A DNA stretch of 64,000 bases from Streptomyces sp. NBC_00193 (GCF_026342735.1 NZ_JAPEMM010000001.1:4030001-4094000); one strand, 5' to 3'. Positions 16,689 to 26,584 are shown, numbered from the stretch's first letter. Notes: generated from the sequence alone by a model not told the origin. Numbers and translations: made by a program.

Positions 16689-17700
16689 GTGGGCGATGGA
16701 CTGGACGAGGCTGCTCGTCCTCGACCTCGTGCCGGGGGAGGCGTACGCGCACGCGTGCGGGGAGTCGGAGTGGATCGTCCTCCCCTTGGCAGGCGGCTGC
16801 GAGGTCCGCTGCACGGAGCCTTCCCCCACCCCGCCCCTTCCCGAAACCGGGGGCGCAGCCCCGGGCCCCCCGTTTCGGGGCTCCGCCCCGGACCCCGCGC
16901 CTCAAACGCCGGCGGGGCTGAAATGGCCCGGCGGCCACAACCCGGCGGACTCCGGCCCAAGTCCAGCCCCTCCGGAGTTTGAGGAGCGGGGTCCGGGGCA
17001 GCGCCCCGGGAGCGGACCGCAGGACTTCCGACTACGGGGGCGACGCGGGGTGTTCGACGGTCCCACCGACTTCGCCTACCTGCCCCGGGACGGGTACGCC
17101 GAGATCATGTCCCGCGAGGGCGGCCGCTTCGCCCTCGTCGGCGCCCGCTGCGAGCAGCGCCTCCCCGCCCGGTACGGCCCCGCCGCCGGGGTCCCCGTAG
17201 AGCTCCGCGGCAGCGGACAGTGCTCCCGTCAGGTCAACAACTTCGCCGCCGCCGGCGTCTTCGACTGCGACCGCCTCATCGCCGTGGAGGTCCTCACCCC
17301 CGGCGGCAACTGGTCCTCGTACCCGCCCCACAAGCACGACGAGCACCACCCCGGCGAGGAATCCCGGCTGGAGGAGATCTACTACTACGAGATCGCCCCG
17401 CACGGGGACACGCCCGGCCTCGGCTATCAGCGTGTCAGCCCGTCCCCGGCGGGGAAGACCGACATCCTCACCGAGGTGAGGACCGGTGACGCGGTCCTCA
17501 TTCCGGACGGCTGGCACGGTCCTTCCATCGCCGCGCCCGGCCACGACATGTACTACCTCAACGTCATGGCGGGACCCGGCGCGACCCGGGAGTGGCTCAT
17601 CCGGGACCACCCCGACCACGGGTGGATCCGCTCCACCTGGACCGCCCAGGACATCGACCCCCGGCTGCCCTTCCACGACCGAGCGGAGGACCCCGCATGA
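16672..17700 (+). CDS. iolB: 5-deoxy-glucuronate isomerase IolB, interrupted in frame by an inserted repeat
   Basis: Converts 5-deoxy-glucuronate to 5-keto-2-deoxygluconate. The C-terminal two thirds are excellent IolB: 'GSGQCSRQVNNFAAAGVFDCDR', the metal-binding cupin stretch 'YPPHKHDEHHPGEESRLEE', and 'IPDGWHGPSIAAPGHDMYYLNVMAGPG'. The N-terminal part 'ESEWIVLPLAGGCEVRC' is separated from its normal continuation 'FRLRGRRGVFDGPTDFAYLPRDG' by about 68 Pro/Gly-rich residues (roughly 50-117). They are encoded by an intergenic-type inverted repeat. Removing them gives about 274 residues, near the family length. The first ~25 family residues are also missing. GTG 16672 has GAGGAGG 9 bp upstream; no start lies further up. 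Activity is uncertain. Confidence 0.85.
   Translation: MPVVSEWAMDWTRLLVLDLVPGEAYAHACGESEWIVLPLAGGCEVRCTEPSPTPPLPETGGAAPGPPFRGSAPDPAPQTPAGLKWPGGHNPADSGPSPAPPEFEERGPGQRPGSGPQDFRLRGRRGVFDGPTDFAYLPRDGYAEIMSREGGRFALVGARCEQRLPARYGPAAGVPVELRGSGQCSRQVNNFAAAGVFDCDRLIAVEVLTPGGNWSSYPPHKHDEHHPGEESRLEEIYYYEIAPHGDTPGLGYQRVSPSPAGKTDILTEVRTGDAVLIPDGWHGPSIAAPGHDMYYLNVMAGPGATREWLIRDHPDHGWIRSTWTAQDIDPRLPFHDRAEDPA
16819..17022. repeat. Streptomyces intergenic-type inverted repeat inserted within iolB
   Basis: About 204 bp unlike coding sequence. Two 44-bp arms (16877-16920 and 16964-17007) are near-perfect inverted copies; each holds CTCAAAC, CCGG and GGACCCCG blocks. A further inverted GAAACC/CCGTTTC pair lies at about 16840-16876. 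CCTCAAACGCCGGCGGGGCTG-like elements are, from general knowledge, widespread between Streptomyces genes. Here the length is a multiple of three and there is no stop in the iolB frame. Borders are estimated from where IolB similarity stops and resumes. Confidence 0.75.
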
Positions 17701-19601
17701 CGCCGAAGCAGGCACAGCCGCAGCCGCGCACCGTCCGGCTCACCGTCGCGCAGGCCCTCGTCCGCTTCCTCGCCCGGCAGTACACCGAGCGCGACGGGCA
17801 CCGGCAGCGGCTGATCGCCGCCACCTGGGGGATCTTCGGCCACGGGAACGTCGCCGGGATCGGCCAGGCGCTGCTGGAGAGCGGCCGCGCGGAGATGCCG
17901 TTCCTGCAGGGCCGCAACGAGCAGGCCATGGTGCACGCCGCCGTCGGGTACGCGCGGCAGAGCGGGCGGCTGTCCGCGCACGCCGTCACCACCTCCATCG
18001 GCCCGGGCGCCACCAACCTCGTCACCGGGGCCGCCCTCGCCACCATCAACCGGATCCCGGTGCTCCTGCTGCCCGGGGACGCCTTCGCGACCCGGCCCGC
18101 CGACCCCGTCCTCCAGCAGCTGGAGGTCCCTCATGCGGGTGATGTCTCCGTCAACGACACACTGCGGCCGGTGTCCCGGTACTTCGACCGGATCACCCGT
18201 CCCGAGGCCCTGATCCCCGCCGCGCTGCAAGCCGTACGGGTGCTCACCGACCCGGTGAGCACCGGGGCCGTCACCCTCGCGTTGCCGCAGGACGTACAGG
18301 CCGAGGCGTACGACTGGCCGGAGGAGTTCTTCGCCGAGCGGGTGTGGGGCGTACGCCGGCCCCGGCCCGACCGCACCGAGCTCGCGGCAGCCGCCCGGGC
18401 CGTACGGGACTCCGCGCGGCCGCTGATCATCGCCGGCGGCGGGATCCGGCACAGCGCGGCGGGCGCCGCGCTGGCGGAGTTCGCCGAGGCCACCGGGATC
18501 CCGGTGGCCTCCACCCAGGCGGGCAAGGGGGCCCTGCCGTGGGACCACCCCGCCGACGTGGGCGGGATCGGACACACCGGCACGGCCACCGCCGACGCGC
18601 TGGCCCGCGAAGCCGATCTGGTGATCGCCGCCGGGACCCGGCTCACCGATTTCACGACCGCCTCCGCGACGCTCTTCCAGCACCCCGGCGTGCGGTTCCT
18701 CGGGCTCAACCTCGATCCGTACGACGCCCACAAGCTCGCCGCCCGCCCCCTGGTCTGCGATGCGCGGGCGGGCCTGGAGGAACTCCGGGCGGAGGTCGCC
18801 GGGTACCGGGTGGACCCCCCGTACGAGGCGGCGTACAAAGAAGGGAAGAGGGCGTGGGAGCGGCTGGTCGAAGGGGCCTACGCGGCTCCCGACGAGGACT
18901 CCGTCCCGACGCAGGCACAGGTGCTGGGTCTGCTGGACGGCCTCGTCGACGGTGACGACATCCTGATCAATGCCGCCGGTTCGCTCCCCGGGGACCTGCA
19001 CAAGCTCTGGCGGGCCCGCTCCGCGGACCAGTACCACGTCGAATACGGGTACTCCTGCATGGGCTACGAGATCCCCGCCGCGATCGGCACCGCGCTGGCC
19101 GCCCCCGGCCGGCCGGTGTGGGCCCTGGTCGGCGACGGGACGTACCTGATGAACCCGACCGAGATCGTCACCGCCGTGCAGGAGGGGATCCCGGTCAGGC
19201 TGGTGATCCTGGACAACCACGGATACGCCTCGATCGGCGGCCTCTCGGAGGCGGTGGGCGCCGAGGGGTTCGGTACCGCCTACCGCTTCCGGGCGGAGGA
19301 CGGTTCGTACGGCGGTGCGCCGCTGCCGCTGGACCTGGCGGCCAACGCGGCCTCCCTCGGGATGGCCGTCATCCGCCCCCGCACCATCGGTGACCTGCGC
19401 AAAGCCCTCGCGGAGGCGCGGGATGCGGACCGCCCCACATGTGTCTACGTGCAGACCCGAACACCCGACACTGTGTCGGGCCCGCCCCCCGCACAGGCGT
19501 GGTGGGATGTCCCTGTGGCCGAGACCGCGACCCGTGCGTCGGCGGCCCTGGCCCGAGAAGAGTACGACCGGCAAGCCGCGCAGCGACGTCGCCATCTGTG
19601 A
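17697..19601 (+). CDS. iolD: 3D-(3,5/4)-trihydroxycyclohexane-1,2-dione hydrolase IolD
   Basis: A 634-residue thiamine-diphosphate enzyme that opens the ring of the inositol-derived diketone. The pyrimidine-binding domain begins 'RLTVAQALVRFLARQYTERDG' and holds 'GIFGHGNVAGIGQAL' and the conserved glutamate in 'LQGRNEQAMVHAAVGYARQ'. The central domain follows, then the PP-binding domain with 'YSCMGYEIPAAIG' and the ThDP motif 'VGDGTYLMNPTEIVTAVQEG'. ATG 17697 is used since it overlaps the iolB stop (ATGA), the usual coupling, and starts the conserved part; the longer frame from 17592 lies inside iolB. It precedes mmsA by 11 bp. Confidence 0.94.
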   Translation: MTPKQAQPQPRTVRLTVAQALVRFLARQYTERDGHRQRLIAATWGIFGHGNVAGIGQALLESGRAEMPFLQGRNEQAMVHAAVGYARQSGRLSAHAVTTSIGPGATNLVTGAALATINRIPVLLLPGDAFATRPADPVLQQLEVPHAGDVSVNDTLRPVSRYFDRITRPEALIPAALQAVRVLTDPVSTGAVTLALPQDVQAEAYDWPEEFFAERVWGVRRPRPDRTELAAAARAVRDSARPLIIAGGGIRHSAAGAALAEFAEATGIPVASTQAGKGALPWDHPADVGGIGHTGTATADALAREADLVIAAGTRLTDFTTASATLFQHPGVRFLGLNLDPYDAHKLAARPLVCDARAGLEELRAEVAGYRVDPPYEAAYKEGKRAWERLVEGAYAAPDEDSVPTQAQVLGLLDGLVDGDDILINAAGSLPGDLHKLWRARSADQYHVEYGYSCMGYEIPAAIGTALAAPGRPVWALVGDGTYLMNPTEIVTAVQEGIPVRLVILDNHGYASIGGLSEAVGAEGFGTAYRFRAEDGSYGGAPLPLDLAANAASLGMAVIRPRTIGDLRKALAEARDADRPTCVYVQTRTPDTVSGPPPAQAWWDVPVAETATRASAALAREEYDRQAAQRRRHL

Positions 19602-19612
19602 AGGAGTTAGGC

Positions 19613-21112
<1,500 letters not shown>

Positions 21113-21127
21113 CCGCCTCGCAGGACA

Positions 21128-21163
21128 GCTCGCCCCCCGCAACCCTCACCGCGGGGGGCGAGC
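21128..21163 (+). terminator. Rho-independent terminator of the iol operon
   Basis: 13-bp perfect stem GCTCGCCCCCCGC (21128-21140) / GCGGGGGGCGAGC (21151-21163), 10-nt loop, followed by CCGTTTT. Confidence 0.85.
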
Positions 21164-21190
21164 CCGTTTTCCGGCCGTATTGCCGTCTTG

Positions 21191-21222
21191 CCGTGCTGCT
21201 GTCCGGCCGGACAGCAGCACGG
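21191..21222. terminator. 32-bp perfect palindrome between convergent genes
   Basis: 16-bp arms CCGTGCTGCTGTCCGG / CCGGACAGCAGCACGG (21191-21206, 21207-21222) with no spacer. It lies between the iol terminator and the end of the minus-strand hydrolase gene. Most simply it is the terminator of that gene; a dimeric protein-binding site is the other reading. Confidence 0.6.
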
Positions 21223-21240
21223 CCGCGCCTTCCGCTCGGC

Positions 21241-22455
21241 TCAGAGCAGCGACCAGACGTCGGCCGCCGCCGTCTGCGACCAGACGGGGTCGCCGTGCCC
21301 GTAGCCCGGGACGACGGCGAAGCGGACCCGTGGGTTGCCGCCCGCCCGGATCAGCCGGGGGCCGCGCGTGTGGTCCCCGCGGCCCAGCTCGGTGTTGATC
21401 CACACCACTTCGGCGGAGATCCGCTCCCAGTCGACCGCGTACGTCTTCTCGTCGCCCGCCCAGACCGCGGCCAGGTCCCGGGCCAGGGCGTGCGGGATCA
21501 GCCCGCTGCCCAGGCCGGCGGTGGCCGCGTGCCAGGTCGCGAGCGTGGTGTGGGTGAGGCCGAAGCGGTCCCCGGCCGGGGCGGCCCCGAAGGCGTACGA
21601 GCCCGCGGCGTGGCCCTGGGTGTGGATCCAGTCCGCCGGACCGGGCAGCAGGGCGGTGCGGACCAGCACGAAGTGGGCGAGCCCGGCGTGGGTGAAGCGG
21701 AGCCCGGGGTCCGGGGGCCAGGGGACCTCCGAGGAGCCCGCCGGGTCGGTGACGGCCCGGGCGAACAGCGCCGCCAGACCCGGGTCCGTCGCGTACGCAC
21801 CCCGCTCGATCAGGGCCTCGTACGCGTCCCGGGTCTGGGCCGCCCGCACGGCCAGGTCGCCGGAGTAGGGGCCGGTCGTGTCCAGCGCCACCACCCGGGT
21901 CAGGCGGGGCGAGTCGTCGTGCGCGGCCGCGTCCAGGGCGAGCAGGGCCCCGGCGGAGTGGCCGACGTACTGGTACGGCAGCCCGAGCGCCCCGTCCAGC
22001 GCCCCCACCACCGCGGCCAGATCCCGGCGGTGCGCCGCGAGCCCCCAGTCGGGGCCGATGTCCTGCGCGGTCGCGGCGTCCTCGCGCGGGGTGACGCCCA
22101 CGACGAGCAGGCCCTCGCGGCGCAGCCGGTGGGCGAGGTTCAGGTCGGACGGGGTGAAGAAGGCGGAGCCGAAGTTCAGTCCGGCGCCCGGCAGGAGGTA
22201 CGCGATCCCGCGCGGGGTCCGCCGGGTGTCCGCGACCACGTCCACAGCGACCGGGGCCGGACCGCCGTCGTCGAGCGGGAGCGTGAGCCGGATCCAGCCG
22301 TCCCCCGGGACGTACACCGCGGTGCCGGTGCCCAGCGTCCGCTCGACGAGGGTCAGCAGCCCGATCCCCGCTGCGGCGGTGTCCGCCTGCGGACCTGCGG
22401 GGACGGTTCCGTGCGCCGGCCGGCCGGGCCCCGCTTCGCCGTGCTGTCGTGCCAT
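21241..22455 (-). CDS. Alpha/beta hydrolase
   Basis: A 404-residue alpha/beta-hydrolase-fold protein. The nucleophile elbow is 'YQYVGHSAGALLALDAAA' (Ser in G-H-S-A-G), and the last histidine is probably in 'VPGYGHGDPVW'. 'GIAYLLPGAGLNFGSAFFTPSDLNLAHRL' is the usual first-strand and oxyanion region. A long lid segment lies between the nucleophile and the acid residue. No signal peptide is evident; the first 40 residues are Gly/Ala/Pro-rich. The substrate cannot be predicted; esterase or lipase-like activity is the general expectation. It stands alone between the iol terminator and the DUF916 gene. Confidence 0.82.
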   Translation of the reverse strand: MARQHGEAGPGRPAHGTVPAGPQADTAAAGIGLLTLVERTLGTGTAVYVPGDGWIRLTLPLDDGGPAPVAVDVVADTRRTPRGIAYLLPGAGLNFGSAFFTPSDLNLAHRLRREGLLVVGVTPREDAATAQDIGPDWGLAAHRRDLAAVVGALDGALGLPYQYVGHSAGALLALDAAAHDDSPRLTRVVALDTTGPYSGDLAVRAAQTRDAYEALIERGAYATDPGLAALFARAVTDPAGSSEVPWPPDPGLRFTHAGLAHFVLVRTALLPGPADWIHTQGHAAGSYAFGAAPAGDRFGLTHTTLATWHAATAGLGSGLIPHALARDLAAVWAGDEKTYAVDWERISAEVVWINTELGRGDHTRGPRLIRAGGNPRVRFAVVPGYGHGDPVWSQTAAADVWSLL

Positions 22456-22526
22456 GTCTGGTGCCCCCGGCGCCGTTGCCTGCCCGGCGATGGCCGAATG
22501 CCGTCACCTGGGGACACCTTTGCCGA

Positions 22527-23546
22527 TCAGCGCGCTTCAGCCAAGTCCGGTGCCGGTTCCGGCCGTTCGGCGGCGGCCCGGCGGCGCCGGCGCAGCACCC
22601 GGGCGGCGATGGCGGCGCCGGCCAGCACCAGGAGGGCGCCGAGTGCGGTCCACGGCACGGCGAGGAAGCCCGTAGCGGAGGAGGAGACGAGGTCGGGGTA
22701 GGCGGAGGCACCGGCGGTGATGTCGACGGTGACCCAGTCCGACTGGGGTGCGTCCGCCCACTCCTCGGTCAGCTCGATCCGCTGGCCCGGCAGCAGGACG
22801 AGCTTCAGCTCACGGGACGGCCGGTCGAGCACCCGGCGGCCGAACAGCCCCTCGGCGGAGACCGTCACCTTCGGCTCGACCACCACGTTGCCCCGGTTGA
22901 CCAGGGAGTACGTGATCTTGGCGCGGGCGTCCTTGACCCACGGCAGCAGCGGCGCCGCCCGGCTGACCTTCACGTCCTCCACGCTCAGCCCGGGGGTCAC
23001 CGGCCCCGGAACCCGGAAGTACAGCCGGGCGCCGACCTGGCGCTTCACCCCGACCTGGACCTTGCCCTCCTGCTGGATGCCCTCCACCTCGGTGTTGAGG
23101 GCGACGATCCCGCCCACGTGGTCACCGGGCGTCGCGTCCGCCGGGACCTTCACGGAGAACGGGAAGTCCTTGCGGCCCTTGGGCGGCACGGTGACGGTCG
23201 CCTTGGCCTCGGGTGGCAGCACGACCCACGTGCCCACGTCCTTGGGCTTCGTCTCCACCGGCAGCAGCGCGAACCCGCCGCCCACCGGGGTGTTGACGGC
23301 ATCGGTGGCGAATATCTGGAACGTCAGCTCCTTGTCGGAGGAGTTCACGATCGTCGCGCTGTCGCTGATGGTGGTGCCGGCCTCGCCCTGGTGGAAGAAG
23401 TACGCCCGGTCCGTGATCGCCGCACCGGCCGGGGGTGTCGGGAAGACGCCCCAGGTGCCGTTGTCCGCGGCCGTCGCGGGAAGGGCCGGGAGCAGCAGGG
23501 CGGCGAGGCCGAGGAGCAGGCCGATGAGGAGGGTGCGGGTGCGCAT
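22527..23546 (-). CDS. Secreted membrane-anchored DUF916 protein (WxL-protein peptidoglycan-domain family)
   Basis: A 339-residue exported protein. The signal peptide is 'MRTRTLLIGLLLGLAALLLPALPATA'. The ectodomain has two Ig-like halves: the first starts 'GTWGVFPTPPAG' and includes 'DSATIVNSSDKELTFQIFATDA', and the second covers 'RLYFRVPGPVTPGLSVEDV' to 'DWVTVDITAGASAYPD'. A transmembrane helix near the C-terminus and the tail 'RVLRRRRRAAA' keep it in the membrane. In Firmicutes, DUF916 proteins sit beside WxL surface proteins and bind them or peptidoglycan. Here the partner would be the gene 129 bp upstream. ATG 23546 is chosen because the signal peptide begins there. No sortase motif is seen. 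Confidence 0.8.
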   Translation of the reverse strand: MRTRTLLIGLLLGLAALLLPALPATAADNGTWGVFPTPPAGAAITDRAYFFHQGEAGTTISDSATIVNSSDKELTFQIFATDAVNTPVGGGFALLPVETKPKDVGTWVVLPPEAKATVTVPPKGRKDFPFSVKVPADATPGDHVGGIVALNTEVEGIQQEGKVQVGVKRQVGARLYFRVPGPVTPGLSVEDVKVSRAAPLLPWVKDARAKITYSLVNRGNVVVEPKVTVSAEGLFGRRVLDRPSRELKLVLLPGQRIELTEEWADAPQSDWVTVDITAGASAYPDLVSSSATGFLAVPWTALGALLVLAGAAIAARVLRRRRRAAAERPEPAPDLAEAR

Positions 23547-23675
23547 GGGCGGTTCTCCAGTCGGGCCGGACGGGGAAGGGGATTGCTCGGGAGGGGGTGC
23601 GCGGAAGGGAGATGCGCGGAAGGGTGGTGCGGCGCCGGAGCGCCGCACCACCCGGGTGGAGCGGGGTCGTACGGG

Positions 23676-24968
23676 TCAGGCGATCGAGAAGGTGACGACC
23701 GACTGGTAGGTGTCCGCGAACATGAACGCCGGGAGCTGGATCATTCCGGCGCCGCCGATCTCGAACTCACCGCCGGTCAGCTCCTCGCCGCCCACCGCCT
23801 GGGAGGCGATCTTCATCGGGACGTCGGAGATCGCGCCCGGCGCGCCTGCGGCGCAGGTGCTCGGGCTCTCCGTGTTGGTCACCTTGCAGGTCGGCTGGAT
23901 GCCGAGCTGCGCCTTGGCCATGGAGTGTCCGGTGACTTCGTTGAGGAACGGCGTACGGGTCGCCGAGACGTCCCAGCCGAGGGTCCCGCCGCGGAAGTCC
24001 TGGACGGCCATCGCGGTGAACTGACCGACGACCGACTGGGACTTGCCGTTGATGGTGACCTTGCCGAAGTCGACGGCCGGGTTGCCCGCCTGCGGGCCGA
24101 TGGCCAGCGGGCCGGGCAACACCTCGACGTCGACCGGGTTCTTCACACCGGGCTGGTCGACGACGAAGACGAAGGCCTTGTACGGGGTGATCGAGCCGTC
24201 GATCTTGATCTCGTCGGCTGCCTTGGTGACGGTGATGTTGCAGGTCGCGGCGCCGGCCGCGGTGGCCGTTCCGCTACCGGTGTCGCCCGTGGCGACGCCC
24301 GCCTTGAGCGCGGAGCACGTGACCGCGCCGGCCGGGAAATTGGCGCCCGTGACGACGACCGCGGTGCCGGCCTTGCCGCTGTTGGGCGTCAGCTTGGTGG
24401 TGATCGGGTCCTTGGGCAGCGCCTCCACGGCCACCGAGCCGAGCGAGGCGCTCGGACGCGGGTTCGGGGTGCAGGTGGTGGTGAAGACCGAGCCCATGAG
24501 GCTCGCGTCGGTCACCGCCAGGTCCAGGGCCACGTTCACCGTGGTGCCCTCGGTGCCGTCCGGGATCTTGATGGTTCCGGAGAAGCCGGCGGGGTCGAGG
24601 GGCACGCCGGGCTGCACGTTGACCGTCTCGGGCGGGCTGACCACCGTCTGGAGGGTCGACCCGACCTTGAGGGTGATCTTGGAGACGTTGGTGGTCGTCA
24701 CCGCGAAGCCGGGGACGACCGGGCTCGGACCCGGGTCGATGGTGATCGGGACCACGTCGCCGGCCTTGGCGGTGTCGGGCAGCGTGATCGTGTAGGGCTG
24801 GGAGCCCGAACCGCCCGGCTGAGGGGCGGGCGCGACGCAGTCCATCTGGACGGGCGTCGTCTTGGTCGCGGCCTGCGCGGTGCCCGACAGACCCACCACG
24901 GCGCCCGTCAGGGCCAGGGACAGAGCGCCAGCCCCGGCCAGAACTCTTCGTCGAAACGTTGTACTCAC
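23676..24968 (-). CDS. Secreted WxL-like surface protein with IPT/Ig-type repeats
   Basis: A 430-residue secreted protein with the signal peptide 'RRRVLAGAGALSLALTGAVVG...AQA', possibly Tat-type from its RRR. It is beta-rich throughout, with Thr, Val, Gly and Pro dominating. A central stretch 'LTPNSGKAGTAVVVTGANFPAG' resembles an IPT/TIG Ig-like domain. The C-terminal third holds 'FRGGTLGWDVSATRTPF', a WxV motif at the place of WxL, and ends 'YQSVVTFSIA'. About seven cysteines, including 'CSALKAG...CNITV' and 'CKVTNTESPSTC', suggest disulfides. The DUF916 gene lies directly downstream. No anchor is present, so it may be held by its neighbour's product. Function is unknown. Confidence 0.7.
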   Translation of the reverse strand: MSTTFRRRVLAGAGALSLALTGAVVGLSGTAQAATKTTPVQMDCVAPAPQPGGSGSQPYTITLPDTAKAGDVVPITIDPGPSPVVPGFAVTTTNVSKITLKVGSTLQTVVSPPETVNVQPGVPLDPAGFSGTIKIPDGTEGTTVNVALDLAVTDASLMGSVFTTTCTPNPRPSASLGSVAVEALPKDPITTKLTPNSGKAGTAVVVTGANFPAGAVTCSALKAGVATGDTGSGTATAAGAATCNITVTKAADEIKIDGSITPYKAFVFVVDQPGVKNPVDVEVLPGPLAIGPQAGNPAVDFGKVTINGKSQSVVGQFTAMAVQDFRGGTLGWDVSATRTPFLNEVTGHSMAKAQLGIQPTCKVTNTESPSTCAAGAPGAISDVPMKIASQAVGGEELTGGEFEIGGAGMIQLPAFMFADTYQSVVTFSIA

Positions 24969-24996
24969 TGGGTCGCGACTCCTTCGTCATACGAAC

Positions 24997-25024
24997 CCTC
25001 CCCCCACCCGCTGTGTGGGGGAGG
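24997..25024 (-). promoter_or_regulatory. Hairpin in the 5' region of the WxL-like gene
   Basis: 10-bp stem CCTCCCCCAC/GTGGGGGAGG with one bulged C, about 30-55 nt upstream of the ATG at 24968. It could be a leader structure, or a terminator for the subtilase gene upstream. Confidence 0.45.
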
Positions 25025-25068
25025 TCGAGCCGGTGCGGTGGCCGACATTGACGCGTCGCGGGATTGAG

Positions 25069-25081
25069 AAGTCAATGACTT
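25069..25081. promoter_or_regulatory. Perfect 13-bp dyad upstream of the WxL-like gene
   Basis: AAGTCA-A-TGACTT at 25069-25081, inside an AT-richer patch that is unusual for this genome. A regulator site or promoter is the natural reading. The rest of 24969-25261 shows nothing else. Confidence 0.4.
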
Positions 25082-25261
25082 GCTTTCGCCCGAAGCACAC
25101 AGAAATTGATGTGCCATCAGGCCGGGTGGAGCGGAGGGGCGGATACCTGTTGTCCGGTGCGCAGTGCGGGTGGGGCGCGTGGGGTCTCCGGGTGGTCCGC
25201 CGGGGCGGCGTGGCGCCACCGGCGGAAGGTCCCGTACGGGCTCGTCGGGCTGCTTGCCGGG

Positions 25262-26584
25262 CTACTCGGCGGGTTGCTTGTCGATCTGCTCATCGATCTG
25301 CTTGTCGGGCTGCTCATCCGGCTGCTCATCCAGCTGCTTCTCGGGCTGCTTGGCGGTCGGGACGTGCAGCAACAGGTTCGGCGTCCCGGCCGGCAGGGCG
25401 GTGATCCGGTCCCGCACGGAGTCCCGTACGAGGACTTCGGCCACCTGGGCCGGCGTCTGGCGCGGGCCGCCGGCCGCCAGTCCCCGCGCGAGCACCAGCG
25501 CGGCCGCGCCGGCCACGTGCGGGGACGCCATCGAGGTGCCGGAGGCGCGGGCGAGGGCCGTGGCGGAGCCCTTCCAGGCGGAGGTGACGGCCACGCCGGG
25601 GGCGGAAAGATCCACGCAGGCACCGTGGTTGGAGAAGGCGGCTCGCCGGTCCAGTGCGTCCGTCGCGCCCACCGTGAGCGCCTGCGGGACCCCGGAGGGG
25701 GAGCCGGTGCAGGCGTTCTCGCCCGAGTTGCCCGCCGCCACGGCGAAGGTGATGCCCGACGCGATCGCCCGCGCCACCGCCCGGTTGAGAGCGAAGCTGT
25801 AGCCGCCGCCCAGGCTCATGTTGGCCACGGCTGGGGTGGCGGGCGACTTGAGGGCGTCCTTCACCAGCCAGTCGATGCCCCGCGTGATGGCCGACAGGGT
25901 CGCGTCCCCGCGGCAGTCCGCCACCTTGACGGCGACGAGCGAAACCCCCTTGGCCACACCGTAGGTGGCTCCGCCGACGGTCCCCGCGACGTGCGTGCCG
26001 TGGCCGTTGCAGTCCGTCGCGCCTTCCATGAACACCGCGTTGGCGCCCCAGCGGGCCCGGCCGCCGAACTCCTGGTGCAGGGTGTTGATCCCGGTGTCCA
26101 CGATGTACGCGGTGATCCCCTCGGCCTTGGCCGGGTACGCGTACGAGCCGTCGAGGGGCAACTCGCTCTGGTCGAGCCGGTCCAGGGACCAGGGCGCGGG
26201 GGTCTGGACGAGAGGGTCGTCGCCGGCGGGGGCGCTGCCGGTCGGGGTGTCGTCGATCCGGAAGACCGCGTCGGGCTCCACGGAGGCCACCCGGGGATCG
26301 GCGGCGAGTTCGGCGGCGCGGGCGGCGGTGGTGCGGACGGCGAAACCGCTCAGGGCGGTGTCGTAGACGTCCCCGACGGTGTCGCCGGAGGCCTCGGCCT
26401 CGGCGGCGAGGGCGCGGGTGGCGGCGGCCGCGGAGGCGCGGGTGACGCCGTCCTTGAGGACGACGACGTAGGGGGCGGTGGGGGCGTCGGAGGCGGCGGC
26501 TGCGGCGTGTGCGGAGTGCGGCGGCAGGGCGGTGGCCGCCGCCAGCAGGGCGGCGGCCGGGAGCAGCGCGGTGAATGCGGTCAT
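25262..26584 (-). CDS. Secreted subtilisin-like serine peptidase (S8) with acidic Gln-rich C-terminal repeat
   Basis: A 440-residue secreted protease. The signal peptide 'MTAFTALLPAAALLAAATA...AHA' is followed by an I9-type inhibitor prodomain ('YVVVLKDGV' to 'VASVEPDAVF') and the catalytic domain. The triad is Asp in 'YIVDTGIN', His in 'CNGHGTHVAGTV' and Ser in 'GTSMASPHVAGAAAL'; the oxyanion asparagine is in 'AAGNSGENACTG'. After 'NLLLHVPTAKQ' come six four-residue repeats of the type (D/E)(E/K)Q(L/P/I), for example 'DEQPDEQPDKQIDEQIDKQ'. They are encoded by a 12-bp tandem repeat and are not part of the protease fold. ATG 26584 lacks basic residues before its hydrophobic core, so a GTG about 20 codons upstream could be the true start. 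Confidence 0.9.
   Translation of the reverse strand: MTAFTALLPAAALLAAATALPPHSAHAAAAASDAPTAPYVVVLKDGVTRASAAAATRALAAEAEASGDTVGDVYDTALSGFAVRTTAARAAELAADPRVASVEPDAVFRIDDTPTGSAPAGDDPLVQTPAPWSLDRLDQSELPLDGSYAYPAKAEGITAYIVDTGINTLHQEFGGRARWGANAVFMEGATDCNGHGTHVAGTVGGATYGVAKGVSLVAVKVADCRGDATLSAITRGIDWLVKDALKSPATPAVANMSLGGGYSFALNRAVARAIASGITFAVAAGNSGENACTGSPSGVPQALTVGATDALDRRAAFSNHGACVDLSAPGVAVTSAWKGSATALARASGTSMASPHVAGAAALVLARGLAAGGPRQTPAQVAEVLVRDSVRDRITALPAGTPNLLLHVPTAKQPEKQLDEQPDEQPDKQIDEQIDKQPAE

Noticed and set aside
16672..17700. iolB as a frameshifted pseudogene
   Set aside because: The frame remains open through the insert and resumes correctly on the far side, so it is a coding gene with an in-frame insert. 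Activity is left open.
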